The notes under the pieces: model-generated
Databases searched by the model: none
What the model was told of the DNA's origin: nothing
The model's input: only the letters and a program-made list of their open reading frames with translations
Program-made: the position numbers and the translations under genes
Shown: piece by piece, positions 26,101 through 34,291 of the stretch
Numbering within the stretch: the stretch's first letter is position 1
Layout: each line of letters starts with the position of its first letter
Assembly: GCF_018499875.1 (NCBI RefSeq)
Contig: NZ_JAHBAY010000008.1
Span: 302,614-366,613, forward strand
From: Kineosporia corallincola
Lineage (GTDB): Bacteria > Actinomycetota > Actinomycetes > Actinomycetales > Kineosporiaceae
Length of the DNA: 64,000 bases
Reading direction: 5' to 3'

Positions 26101-27946
26101 CGGGCCCGCTCAGCGTGACGGTCGCGGGGCCGACGGACAGATTGGCCGGCGTGGTGAAGGTCAGCGAGGTGCCGGAGGCGGGCTGGGCCGTGATCGTGCC
26201 GGCGGTGCCACCGACGTCCACCGACGTCACCTGGTCCAGATCGGTACCGCTCACGGTGACCGAGGTACCGCCCGTGATCGGGCCGCTGGTCGGCGTCATG
26301 CTGGTGGCGTTCGGGTCGCCGTAGGTGAACGTCGCGCTGCCCGTGCCGCTGGTCGAGCCGTTGTCCACGGTGATCGTCGCGTTGCCGCCCGCGTGAGCCG
26401 GCGTCACGAAGTCGACCTCGGTCGGGCTGACGTAGGTGGTCGGCCGGGCGGTGCCGTCGACCTTCACCACCGACTGGCTGGTGAAACCGGTACCCGTCAC
26501 CGTCACCGAGGTGCCACCGGCCAGCGGGCCGTGGGTCGGCGCGATCGAGCTGACCGTGGGAGCCGGCGTCGAGTAGGTGTACACGGCGCCCTGGACCTGG
26601 GCCGAGGTGCCGCCCGAGTTGGTCACCGTGACGAACTGCGACCCGGTGCCGGCCGGTGCGTCGGCGGTGATCGACGTGGGGCTGTTCACCGTCACGTTCG
26701 TCGCGCTCGCGGAGCCGAACCTGACCGTGGAACCCGCCACGAAGTTGGTCCCGGCGATCGTCACCGTGGTGCCGCCCGCCGGAGGTCCGGTCGAGGGTGT
26801 CAGGCCGGTCACCGTCGGAGCCCCGACATAGGTGAAATTGCCTGACGACGTGCCGGTTCCGGCCGATGTGGCGACCGAAACCGTGACCGCGCCGGAGCCT
26901 GCCGGGGCGTTGGCGGTGATCTGGGTCGGGCTGTCGATCGTGTACTGGGTCGAGTTGGCGCCGAACTTCACGTCGGAGGCGCCGCGGAAACCAGTACCGG
27001 TGATCGTGACCGCGGTGCCACCGGTGGCGGGACCCGTGGCCGGCGTGAAGCTCGTGACCGTCGGCGTCACCGCGTTGGTCGTGGTGCACTCGGTGTGCCC
27101 GGCGATCACGTCACCCTGGCCCACGGCGCTCAGTGCACCGCCGAGGAGCCGCAGGTGAAGGGCGTTCGTGGCCAGCTTGGTCTTGCCCGTCGCGGGAGTG
27201 GACTGGGTCTGCTCGTTCAGCGTCAGCGTGCCCAGGCCCAGGATGTTGATCACCGTGTTCGGTGCCGGGTTGGACGGGACCGTGGTGTTCAGGACCCCGT
27301 TGAGCTTCAGACCGGTGACGGTGCTGGTGGCAGTGATCCCCGCACCCGTACCCGTGCACTGGGACTGCACCAGGTCGGCCGTGACCGCCTGGAGACCCTG
27401 GAGCCCGGTGCCGGTGCCCAGGCCGTTGACCGCAGCGCTCGCGGTCGCCGTGTCCTTGAGATCGTCACCGTTGGCGGTGGTGGTGGCCGTGCCGGTGGCC
27501 AGCAGTCCGGTCACCCCGACGTTCGCGGTGGTGGCCTGCGCCGGCCCGGCGGGCCAGTCGGACTTCGGGGTGTCGTCGGTGCCGATCGCACTGGCCCCGA
27601 GAAGCGAGACGTTCGCGGAGACCCCGTAGGCGTATGCCGCAGTGGATCCGTCCGCTGCCGCCCGGAAGTCGGACTTGCCGAGTTTCTTGTCCTTCTGGGC
27701 CTTTCCCGGTGTACTCGACGGCTTCCCCACCGCCGAGTGCGCGGTCGAGGTCCGGGCCGGGTGGGCCGGGTTCGCCTGAGGAGCCGCGGATGCTGTTGCC
27801 GTCGCGGCGGCCAGTGGCAGGCCGCCACCGGCGACGAGCAGGCCGGCGACGACCTGCGCGACCCCTCGTCTGTGCCGGAAACGGGTGCGGCCGCTGAAAA
27901 GCGGCCCCCCGCCCGGGTTCGTACTGGTCCGTGTCAAGACACGCAT
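23144..27946 (-). CDS. Wall-anchored IPT/TIG repeat surface protein (sortase substrate)
   Basis: 1,600 residues. The N-terminus has a basic segment and hydrophobic run ending in an Ala-rich stretch, a signal peptide of about 50 residues. I count twelve IPT/TIG Ig-like repeats of the form PxxGPxxGGTxVTxxGTGF, roughly from residue 290 to 1,380. A Gly/Asn/Asp/Ser linker with repeated GGGNDSGDGDNG follows. LAFTG at 1518-1522 (23381-23395) precedes a hydrophobic helix and RFRIRR, a sorting signal. Unusually about 46 more residues follow the basic stop. It is a long, rod-like surface protein, possibly an adhesin or a sheath component, displayed by the adjacent sortase. Its place inside the flagellar cluster suggests expression with motility. 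Confidence 0.85.
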   Translation of the reverse strand: MRVLTRTSTNPGGGPLFSGRTRFRHRRGVAQVVAGLLVAGGGLPLAAATATASAAPQANPAHPARTSTAHSAVGKPSSTPGKAQKDKKLGKSDFRAAADGSTAAYAYGVSANVSLLGASAIGTDDTPKSDWPAGPAQATTANVGVTGLLATGTATTTANGDDLKDTATASAAVNGLGTGTGLQGLQAVTADLVQSQCTGTGAGITATSTVTGLKLNGVLNTTVPSNPAPNTVINILGLGTLTLNEQTQSTPATGKTKLATNALHLRLLGGALSAVGQGDVIAGHTECTTTNAVTPTVTSFTPATGPATGGTAVTITGTGFRGASDVKFGANSTQYTIDSPTQITANAPAGSGAVTVSVATSAGTGTSSGNFTYVGAPTVTGLTPSTGPPAGGTTVTIAGTNFVAGSTVRFGSASATNVTVNSPTSITADAPAGTGSQFVTVTNSGGTSAQVQGAVYTYSTPAPTVSSIAPTHGPLAGGTSVTVTGTGFTSQSVVKVDGTARPTTYVSPTEVDFVTPAHAGGNATITVDNGSTSGTGSATFTYGDPNATSMTPTSGPITGGTSVTVSGTDLDQVTSVDVGGTAGTITAQPASGTSLTFTTPANLSVGPATVTLSGPGSSTTSPGAFSYNLIGGVAPLALVMNPTTGPIAGGTQVTIGGLFVGTPTGVEFGGVPGTGFSYTAGTITVNTPPGTAPGDVGVTVLYSGGVTSSVLTSTFTYTAGAPTIGSLNPTGGPLTGGTTVTVTGTNFTAGSIVAVNSIPVPTTYVDGTTLEFTTPPGTRGNAPVTVQTGLLGTPSSPVNFAYVSVPLNAVALPLTGPSAGGTSVTITGLGLDDVTSVDVGGTSVPSSAFTANTATTLTFPTPAHTSGLVTLSLNGPFGTSVLPSLFIYTASAPTVSAISPTNGGLSGGYTVTLTGTGFDSSTAISVGGVAATQVTPNLAGTSVTFRMPAGLVPGAATVTVTTDGGSASTTFTYNTPPTITSLSPITGTAAGGTEVTLTGTGFAGATGVTIGGNSVTGAGFTLVDPTTIRFTTPAHATGPVSVVVTGPNGNSTGTTLFVYTPIPVAPTIGTLTPAVGPVAGGTQVTITGTGFLLTSGVTFGGSAGTGVTVINDNTLVVTTPAHAAGAVNVVVTNPVGGSGTTGSAAFTYVAPNTAPVVDTITPASGPISGGTSLVIKGINLNGVSSVTFGGTAGSNLTLVDNSTVTVTSPAHAAGAVPVVLTNANGSSSAYVFTYVPLTQLPTVSGLTPEVGPVAGGTRVTIGGTGFDANTTVTFDGVAGTDLVLGPDVAGASSSTRSKIGTTSRDDGVKARAYHPVPVSKALKKWKAAASNTLQVTTPPHAGGPTTVVITNSAGSISFVESFTFIPVLAATTTIETDVTISATKAIAPAGPNYSGLRVTACAAPEGLGSTTVSDDGDTCEYSAPDRLGTDSFVMSVIDDLGQTAEQTVNVTIVAEDGGGSTGGGGGNDSGDGDNGDDDGGSGTNGGGGNDSGDGDNGNDGGGGSTTDGGGGNDSGGGLAFTGTPLLLIPGLALGLVLMLIGAGLLGAERFRIRRGGSYGQPVTDEHGRQLMPAGLFGSGPGRRHEAYDHDPAPQHPDDAA

Positions 27947-28092
27947 AGATGCGCCCCCGCTACCTGATGCCGTGATCCATGTCGATCCGGTCGATCGGCG
28001 ACTCTAGGTAGCGGTGTAATTACAGACTTGGGATTACGCTCGGCGTGTCTGAAAGATCTCTGGACGGGGGAGCCGAATATCGCCCACTGCGC
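27947..28092. other. Leader region of the TIG protein gene
   Basis: It contains the 10-bp palindrome TGTAATTACA near 28015 and a GCCGATCG box on the minus strand whose -35 partner at 16 bases is TTAC, a poor match. Promoter type is undecided. Confidence 0.35.
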
Positions 28093-28114
28093 CCGCTTTT
28101 GAAAGCCAAAGCGG
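28093..28114 (-). terminator. Weak hairpin after flhB
   Basis: A 7-bp stem (CCGCTTT and AAAGCGG) directly abuts the flhB stop codon. It is short, and read-through toward the TIG gene is possible. Confidence 0.35.
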
Positions 28115-29284
28115 TCAACGGGCTCGATGCCGCGCTTCGCTGAGCTCGCGTCTCCTGCGGGCATTGAGGACGGACCGGGTGGGCAGCACGTCCGGAACAG
28201 GCGTCTTGGTGGGCGCTTTCCGGGTTCCGGCGTTGCGGCCCGGCTTGCCTGCCTGCATGACGAACGCGAGGATCCGGGCGACCGCCATGTAGAGCTCCGC
28301 CGGGATCTCCTCGCCGATCTCGCACACCCGGAAAAGCGCCCGGGCCAACGGTTTGTCCTCCACAACGGGGACACGGGCGGTCCTGGCGATCTCGCGGATC
28401 GTCTGGGCCACCGAGCCCGAGCCCTTGGCCACGACCTTCGGTGCGCCCTTGCCGGCCTCGTAACGCAGGGCGATCGCCAGGTGTGTCGGGTTGGTGAGGA
28501 CGACGTTGGCCGTGGGAACATCGGCCATCATCCGGTTGCGTGCCATCGCCATCTGCTTCTGCCGGATGGCGCCTTTCAGCTGGGGGTCACCCTCCTGCTG
28601 CTTGTACTCGTCCTTGATCTCCTTGGGCGTCATCATGAGCTGCTTCATCACCTCATGACGCTGGTAGAAGTAGTCGGCCATGGCCAGCACCAGGCCGGCG
28701 CCGGCCGCCGTGAACACCAGCGAGCGGATGCCCGCGCTGGTGCGCTCCACCGTGGCCATCAGCGGAAGCACGCCCGCGCCAACCAGTTCCGGGATCAGGT
28801 TCTTGCCCAGCAGATAGACCACCACGGCCAGCACCATCACCTTGAGCAGCGCCTTGAGCGCCTCCCAGGCCGCGCGCGGGCCGAACATCCGCTTGATGCC
28901 CTGGAGCGGGTTCAGCTTGCTGAACTTCGGCTTCAGGGCCTTCGCGCTGGGGTGCACGCCCTGCGCCGCGGTCGCGATCACGGCGGTGAGCATCGCCGCG
29001 ATGCTCATCGGCGCGGCCCCGATCGCCACCGCCATCGGGATCTCGTTCATCACCTGGAACGCGCGCGCGAGGCTCGGGTCCTGCGCCACCCAGGGCAGTT
29101 TCGCGAGCATCTCGCGCACCCGCTCGTCCGTCAGGTGCACGCTGAGCGGCATCACGGCCAGGGCCATCGCCAGTGACGCCCAGGTGCCGAACTCCTGGGA
29201 GCGCGGGAACTGCCCGTCCTTCTGGGCGTCCTTGAGGCGTTTCGGTGTCGGCTTCTCTGTCTTGCCGTCCTTGTCACCGGCCAT
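28115..29284 (-). CDS. flhB: Flagellar export switch protein FlhB
   Basis: 389 residues. FlhB spans the membrane in the export apparatus and switches export specificity from hook to filament proteins after self-cleavage. The N-terminus has the GDKTEKPTPKR-like opening (GDKDGKTEKPTPKRLKDA). Four membrane segments follow between about 32 and 210, and the autocleavage site NPTH is residues 265-268. A tail rich in Arg, Ala and Thr extends past residue 350. It lies nine bases after fliR as the final gene of the fliM-to-flhB unit. Confidence 0.96.
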   Translation of the reverse strand: MAGDKDGKTEKPTPKRLKDAQKDGQFPRSQEFGTWASLAMALAVMPLSVHLTDERVREMLAKLPWVAQDPSLARAFQVMNEIPMAVAIGAAPMSIAAMLTAVIATAAQGVHPSAKALKPKFSKLNPLQGIKRMFGPRAAWEALKALLKVMVLAVVVYLLGKNLIPELVGAGVLPLMATVERTSAGIRSLVFTAAGAGLVLAMADYFYQRHEVMKQLMMTPKEIKDEYKQQEGDPQLKGAIRQKQMAMARNRMMADVPTANVVLTNPTHLAIALRYEAGKGAPKVVAKGSGSVAQTIREIARTARVPVVEDKPLARALFRVCEIGEEIPAELYMAVARILAFVMQAGKPGRNAGTRKAPTKTPVPDVLPTRSVLNARRRRELSEARHRAR

Positions 29285-29293
29285 GGCCTGGTC

Positions 29294-30055
29294 TCACCCC
29301 CCGACGATCCGGATCATGGTCACACCCGCGGTGCTGACGAAGTTCTCCAGGGCGCCCGGGATCTGCACCAGGATCAGGCCGATCAGGAACAGGCTCAGCA
29401 CGATCTTCAGCGGGAAGGCCAGGGCGAAGGCGTTCAGCGCCGGGGCCGCCCGGGTGAGCAGACCCAGCGCGACGTCGGCGATCAGCAGCGCGGCCAGGAT
29501 CGGCGCGGTGATCTGGATGGCCGACAGGAACATGGTGGAGACCATCCCGGTCATCGTCTCGGCCACCTGGGACAGGTCCAGCCGGGCCGTCGGGGAGATC
29601 TCGAACGTGCGGGACAGGCCGCGCAGGATGACCAGGTGGCCGTTGGTGCCGAACAACAGCGTGATGGCGATCAGCTGGTGCAGCCGGCCCATCACCGAGC
29701 TCTGCACCATCGACAGCGGGTCCAGGCCCTGAGTGATGCTGAAACCACCGGCCAGGTCGATCAGGTCACCGATGGTCTGGATCGCGGCCACGGCCATCAG
29801 CACGAAGTAGCCCAGGGCCACCCCGAGCAGCATCTGGAGCAGCATCTGGCCGATCATCGCGCCGGAGCCGAGCTCGGGCGGGTTCCGGGTGGTCCAGGTG
29901 GACATCGGAATGGCCAGCGCGAAAGCCGTTGCGGCGCGGACCTGCCCGGGAATGGCCCGGGTGTTGAACGGCGGCGAGACCAGCACGAACCCCACCGTGC
30001 GCCCGAGTGCCAGCAGGTATCCGGAGAGGATCAGCTCGCCGAAGGTCAGGTTCAC
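29294..30055 (-). CDS. fliR: Flagellar export protein FliR
   Basis: 253 residues, about six membrane helices, including the GFVLVSPPFNTRAIPGQVR region of the family. FliR joins FliP and FliQ in the export pore. The start is a GTG one base after the fliQ stop, so expression is coupled. Length and gene order (fliP-fliQ-fliR-flhB) are standard. Confidence 0.93.
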   Translation of the reverse strand: MNLTFGELILSGYLLALGRTVGFVLVSPPFNTRAIPGQVRAATAFALAIPMSTWTTRNPPELGSGAMIGQMLLQMLLGVALGYFVLMAVAAIQTIGDLIDLAGGFSITQGLDPLSMVQSSVMGRLHQLIAITLLFGTNGHLVILRGLSRTFEISPTARLDLSQVAETMTGMVSTMFLSAIQITAPILAALLIADVALGLLTRAAPALNAFALAFPLKIVLSLFLIGLILVQIPGALENFVSTAGVTMIRIVGG

Positions 30056-30056
30056 G

Positions 30057-30326
30057 TCAGGTGTTGATCAGGGTGGGCACCATGTTGAACAGCTCACGGG
30101 TGAAGCCCTCCAGGGTCTTCAGGCACCAGCCGCCGGTCAGTACCAGCACCACCGCCGTGACCACCAGCTTCGGCACGAAAGTCAGTGTCTGTTCCTGGAT
30201 CTGGGTGGCAGACTGGACGATCGACAGCACCAGGCCGATCGCCAGGGTGGCGAACAGCACGGGGCCGGCCACTTTCGTGGCGGTCAGCAGTGCGGCCGCG
30301 ACGATCTGGATGACCAGGTGTTCCAT
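30057..30326 (-). CDS. fliQ: Flagellar export protein FliQ
   Basis: 89 residues, the normal size, with two membrane helices (about 14-38 and 52-74) joined by the conserved QIQEQTLTFVPK loop. It is a small subunit of the FliPQR export pore. The start is an ATG preceded by AGGAGG. It lies nine bases after fliP. Confidence 0.94.
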   Translation of the reverse strand: MEHLVIQIVAAALLTATKVAGPVLFATLAIGLVLSIVQSATQIQEQTLTFVPKLVVTAVVLVLTGGWCLKTLEGFTRELFNMVPTLINT

Positions 30327-30335
30327 GCGGACCTC

Positions 30336-31259
30336 CTAGCGGTAGCTGCCGATCAGGGTGGTCACGATCAGCGACCAGCCGTCGACGAGCACGAAGAGCA
30401 GCAGTTTGAACGGCAGCGAGACGAGCGCCGGGGGCAGCATCACCATGCCGAGTGACATCAGGATGGCGCTGACCACGATGTCGATCACCAAGAACGGGAT
30501 GAAGATGACGAACCCGATGATGAACGCCCCGCGCAGCTCGCTGAGCACGAAAGCCGGTACCAGGGTGCGTAGTTCGACCTTCTGGCGGCTCTCCGGCATC
30601 GGCATGCCGGCCGCCTTCGTCATCAGGGCCAGTTCCTCGTCGCGGGTGTGCTTCAGCATGAAGTCGCGCAGCGGCTCGCTGCCGGCCCGGTAGGCCTGGG
30701 TGACGTTCATGTCACCCTTGGAGTAGGGCTGGATGGCCTTCTCGTTGATGGCGTCGGCGGTCGGGCCCATGATGAACAGCGACAGGAACAGCGACAGCCC
30801 GACCAGCACCTGGTTCGGTGGCACCGAGGGCGTGCCCAGCGCGCTGCGGGTCAGCGACATCACCACGACGAGCTTGGTGAACGACGTGCACAGCAGCAGC
30901 ACCGACGGCGCCACCCCGATGACGCTGACCAGCAGAATGATGGACAGCACCTGGCTGCGCTGGCCGGGCACGCTGACGGTGACCTCGCCGTCGTCCAGGC
31001 CGTCGGCGTCCGGTGCGGCCGGGTTGCGGGGCTCGACCGGGTTGGTCAGGGCGGTGCCGGAGGACGCCTGGATCGCCATGGTTGCCCGGGTCGCCGAGGA
31101 TGCCTGGGTCGCCGAGGACGTCTGGGTCACCATGGTCGCCTGGGCCGCCGCGGTGGCGGGCAGGGCGGTCTGGAGGAAGAGCAGAGCGACGCCGAACAGC
31201 AGCCCGGAGAGCAGGCGGTGCACGGGACGCAGGCCCTCCCGGGGGGAATGGCCGGTCAT
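30336..31259 (-). CDS. fliP: Flagellar export protein FliP
   Basis: 307 residues from ATG 31259; a GTG at 31265 overlapping the fliO stop is an alternative. FliP is the main component of the export pore. A signal-like hydrophobic segment (about 16-40) is followed by an odd Ala/Ser/Thr-rich stretch with repeated ASSAT/ATM units (about 40-68), then the FliP core: LLCTSFTKLVVVMSLTRSALG, the conserved QVLVGLSLFLSLFIMGP, and LVPAFVLSELRGAFIIGF with VLVDGWSL near the end. The repeat insert is not usual for the family. Confidence 0.94.
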   Translation of the reverse strand: MTGHSPREGLRPVHRLLSGLLFGVALLFLQTALPATAAAQATMVTQTSSATQASSATRATMAIQASSGTALTNPVEPRNPAAPDADGLDDGEVTVSVPGQRSQVLSIILLVSVIGVAPSVLLLCTSFTKLVVVMSLTRSALGTPSVPPNQVLVGLSLFLSLFIMGPTADAINEKAIQPYSKGDMNVTQAYRAGSEPLRDFMLKHTRDEELALMTKAAGMPMPESRQKVELRTLVPAFVLSELRGAFIIGFVIFIPFLVIDIVVSAILMSLGMVMLPPALVSLPFKLLLFVLVDGWSLIVTTLIGSYR

Positions 31260-31261
31260 GG

Positions 31262-34200
31262 TCACCCCCGCCGAAGGGTCAGGTCGCGCAGGGCGTCCAC
31301 GCCCTGGCGCCACGGGCGGGTGTGCCGGCCCGCCTCGGGCTCCGGGGTGCTGTTGGCGGGATCACCCTGGGCGGAATGAGTTTCGCCCAGGTTCTGCGGG
31401 TGGAGCTGTGGGTGGTCAGCCGGGTGCCGGCTCGGGTGCTGACCCGGGTTCTGGACCCGGGACCGGGCCGGATGCTGGGGCATCGGCTGAGCCGGGCGCT
31501 GGGTGGGACGTTGGGCGGGGTTCTGGATGGGGCGCTGGGTTGGGCGCTGGTTCGGGTTCCGGGCCGGAGGTGGGTTCTGGCCTGAGGGCTGGGCCGGGTC
31601 CTGGCTGGAGTGCTGAGCTGGGCGCTGAACCGGACGCTGAGCCGGCCCCTGCATGCGGGGTGCCGGTGTGGGCGAGGGCTCGGGGTTCTGCATGCGGCGG
31701 GCCGGGGTCGGCGCGGGGAACTGGCCGACCGGCCCCTGCGGTCGCCGGCCTGCCGGGGCGGGGCCGCGACCGGGACGTCCCTGAGGGCGTCCCTGGGGCC
31801 GCTGAGGCTGTGCCCCCGGGCCGTAGGGCTGCCCGATCTGGTTCTGGGGTCGCCGGTTCCGGGGCGCGGGAGGCTGATTCGGCTGGGCCTGCCCATCATG
31901 GAACGGCCTGCCCTGGGATTCCGGGTAAGGACCCTGCCGCACGTCGTCTCGACGGGGGCGAGCCTGCGGGCCGACGGGACGGCCGGCGGCGGGCGGCATC
32001 GACGGCACACCGGTTCCGGGAACAGGCCGGCCCGACCCCGGAACAGACTGCGGCCGCCGCGATCCCGCTGGTCCCTGCTGCCGGGGCACTCGCCCCGCGT
32101 CGGCCGGGCCCCGCCGGGCATCCCCAGGGCGCCGGTCGTAGACCGTCTCCTGCTCGTAGCCGTAGGGCTGCTGCACCGGAGAGCCGAAAGCATCCACAGC
32201 CCAGGACGTCTGGTCAGGCTGCACACGGCGACCGGGCTGGGCCGGAGGACGACCCTGGGCCGGACGAGGACGTTCCGTCGCCGCCTGGCCGCCCGGCGTC
32301 GAGCGGGCCAGCTGTGCGGCCCAGGCGGCGGCCTGTGCCGAACCGTCGGCGGCCGGAACCGCCCGGGCGAGCGAGCGGGCGTCCTGAAGCATCTGGCGGG
32401 TGGAGCGTTCCTGCCGGTCCGCCCGGCGTCCGAGCGCCTGGGCCAGCTGCTCGACCGGGATCTGCACCCGATCGACCTGCACCGGCGAACCGCTCCGCGA
32501 CGACGGACGAGCCGTGCCCGGATAGGCCTCCGCCTGAAAAGCGGCCACCTGGAGGGCAGTCTGCTCGGTCAGGCTGTCGCGGGCGGCCTGAGCGGCCCGG
32601 TCAGGGTGCTTCTGGAACAGCGCCGCCGGGCTGTCCGGAACGAAACCCTCTCGTTCTTCGATTTTTTCGGCGACGGGTGGCCTCGGCGGCACCTGCGTGC
32701 GACCGGCAGCGCGCAGAGCGCTGGCCAGATCGGGGAACTCGTCCACCTTCAGCGTCTCGGGCAGCGGCACCGTCTGCTCGTCGGCAGGGGTGTCGCGCAG
32801 CGAGGCGCGGATCTCGGCCCGCGTGCGCGGCCCGTCCACCTGCGGCGGCCCGGCGGCCCGGCGGCCGGCCGAACGGCGTGCGGACGCCTGCGGCGCCGTG
32901 GCCGACGTGGTGGCGGGATCGGTGGCCGGCTCGGTGGGGGTGGTCGGCTCGGGCGTGGCGGTCACCGGTGCGTCATAAAAATCATGGACGTCGGTGAGCA
33001 GCGCATCCACCGGCGCCGCTCCCGTCTCCGGCGGACTGGAAGGTCCTGAGGAGAGCGGGTGATCGGCCACGACACCGGGCTCGGTGGCCGGGGTGGTGCC
33101 GGGCGCGGCGTCGGCGGTGAAACCGGGCATGGCGCTGTCCGAGGCGCTGCGCGCGGTGATGCCGGACGGAGCGGCCGAAGTGGTTGCCGAGGTGGCCGCC
33201 GACGTGGTTGCCGAGGTGGCCGCCGACGTGGCCGCCGACGTGGCGCCGTCAGTGGCATCGGCAGGAGCGGCCGGCCTGGTCTCGGGCATCGTGGTCATTG
33301 CGGTGTCGAAGATTTCGGCGGGATCAGCGGCCGGACCGCCGAAGGTGGCGGCGAGTTCGGCTGCGGCGTCCTCGGCCTGGACCAGGGCGTCGGCGCTGAT
33401 GTTCTCGGGGTCGCTGATCACGAGACGGTCCGGCTCGCTGATGCCCCACACGCCTCGGGGTTTCCGGGCACGCCTGCGCCGCAGCGCCCGGCCCCGGGGG
33501 CGGAGGGGCGTCGCTTCGCGGGGGCGGTCGTCCGGTTCGTCGTCAATGGAAAAGTCTGGCTCGTCGAAGGATTCATCATCCGGGATGAAGGCCTGCTCGT
33601 CACTCACGTCAGCAACCTGCGGCTCGTCCACATCGTCCACATCGTCCGCCGTGTCGTCGTCCGGCTCGGCGAAGGAGTCGACGTGCGGACCGAAATCGGC
33701 CTCCTCGCCGGGAATCCCGCCCGGCAGGGCGAGCTGCTCGTGGTCCTCGTCGTCCATCGGAGAGTTGACGGGTGGACCCATCAACGAGCGGAGCGGGGTG
33801 CTGACGGGTGTGCTGGCATGGGCTGCCACCTTGCGCACCGCCCGGCGGCGCCCACGCTGAGGGGCACGGCGGCGGGTGAACGCGGGCTGGGCGTCGTCCT
33901 GAGGTGGTGAGCTCTTGAGGCCCAGCTGTTCACGCAGGCGGGCCACGACGAAAGCCAGCACGGCACTGGAAGAACCGCGCCCGGAGCGGTCGCGGTGCCG
34001 CGACGGCGTCCCCGGCTGGATCACCACGCCGGACAGCGGCTGCTGGCCCTCGATGTCGGCGAGCATCGTCACACCCTGTGCCGTGACGCCGAGAAGCAGC
34101 TTGCGGTCGGATATCTCGACCACCGCGAGGTTGGCCTCGCGGGACAGGCCGACGCGCTCGACGATCCGCAGACCGCTGCCACCGACGTCCCCCCGGGCCC

Positions 34201-34291
34201 GGCGGGCGACCCGGGCGACCAGGCCGATCGACACCAGCACCACGATCAGGCCGCCGACCACCCGGCCGAGCAGGTCCAGGTCGCCGGTCAT
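31262..34291 (-). CDS. fliO: FliO-type export assembly protein with a very long disordered tail
   Basis: 1,009 residues; FliO proteins are usually about 100-200. The first 115 residues carry the whole FliO pattern: one membrane helix (about 6-28), then RIVERVGLSREANLAVVEISDRKLLLGVTAQG and a GVVIQPG segment. The remaining 890 residues are low complexity: acidic in the first third, then Ala/Thr-rich, then Pro/Gln/Arg-rich with many RPTQRP and PQGRP units. FliO helps FliP assemble in the membrane. The start overlaps fliN by four bases (ATGA) and the stop touches fliP, so the frame is real despite its composition. The tail would sit in the cytoplasm. Confidence 0.82.
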   Translation of the reverse strand: MTGDLDLLGRVVGGLIVVLVSIGLVARVARRARGDVGGSGLRIVERVGLSREANLAVVEISDRKLLLGVTAQGVTMLADIEGQQPLSGVVIQPGTPSRHRDRSGRGSSSAVLAFVVARLREQLGLKSSPPQDDAQPAFTRRRAPQRGRRRAVRKVAAHASTPVSTPLRSLMGPPVNSPMDDEDHEQLALPGGIPGEEADFGPHVDSFAEPDDDTADDVDDVDEPQVADVSDEQAFIPDDESFDEPDFSIDDEPDDRPREATPLRPRGRALRRRRARKPRGVWGISEPDRLVISDPENISADALVQAEDAAAELAATFGGPAADPAEIFDTAMTTMPETRPAAPADATDGATSAATSAATSATTSAATSATTSAAPSGITARSASDSAMPGFTADAAPGTTPATEPGVVADHPLSSGPSSPPETGAAPVDALLTDVHDFYDAPVTATPEPTTPTEPATDPATTSATAPQASARRSAGRRAAGPPQVDGPRTRAEIRASLRDTPADEQTVPLPETLKVDEFPDLASALRAAGRTQVPPRPPVAEKIEEREGFVPDSPAALFQKHPDRAAQAARDSLTEQTALQVAAFQAEAYPGTARPSSRSGSPVQVDRVQIPVEQLAQALGRRADRQERSTRQMLQDARSLARAVPAADGSAQAAAWAAQLARSTPGGQAATERPRPAQGRPPAQPGRRVQPDQTSWAVDAFGSPVQQPYGYEQETVYDRRPGDARRGPADAGRVPRQQGPAGSRRPQSVPGSGRPVPGTGVPSMPPAAGRPVGPQARPRRDDVRQGPYPESQGRPFHDGQAQPNQPPAPRNRRPQNQIGQPYGPGAQPQRPQGRPQGRPGRGPAPAGRRPQGPVGQFPAPTPARRMQNPEPSPTPAPRMQGPAQRPVQRPAQHSSQDPAQPSGQNPPPARNPNQRPTQRPIQNPAQRPTQRPAQPMPQHPARSRVQNPGQHPSRHPADHPQLHPQNLGETHSAQGDPANSTPEPEAGRHTRPWRQGVDALRDLTLRRG

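Noticed and set aside
27990..28025. FliA-like box GCCGATCG upstream of the TIG protein gene
   Set aside because: The bases 16 upstream are TTAC rather than NTCA; not strong enough to call.
28065..28080. GCCGAATA on the plus strand near the end of flhB
   Set aside because: No NTCA at the right distance, and it would only give antisense RNA to flhB.
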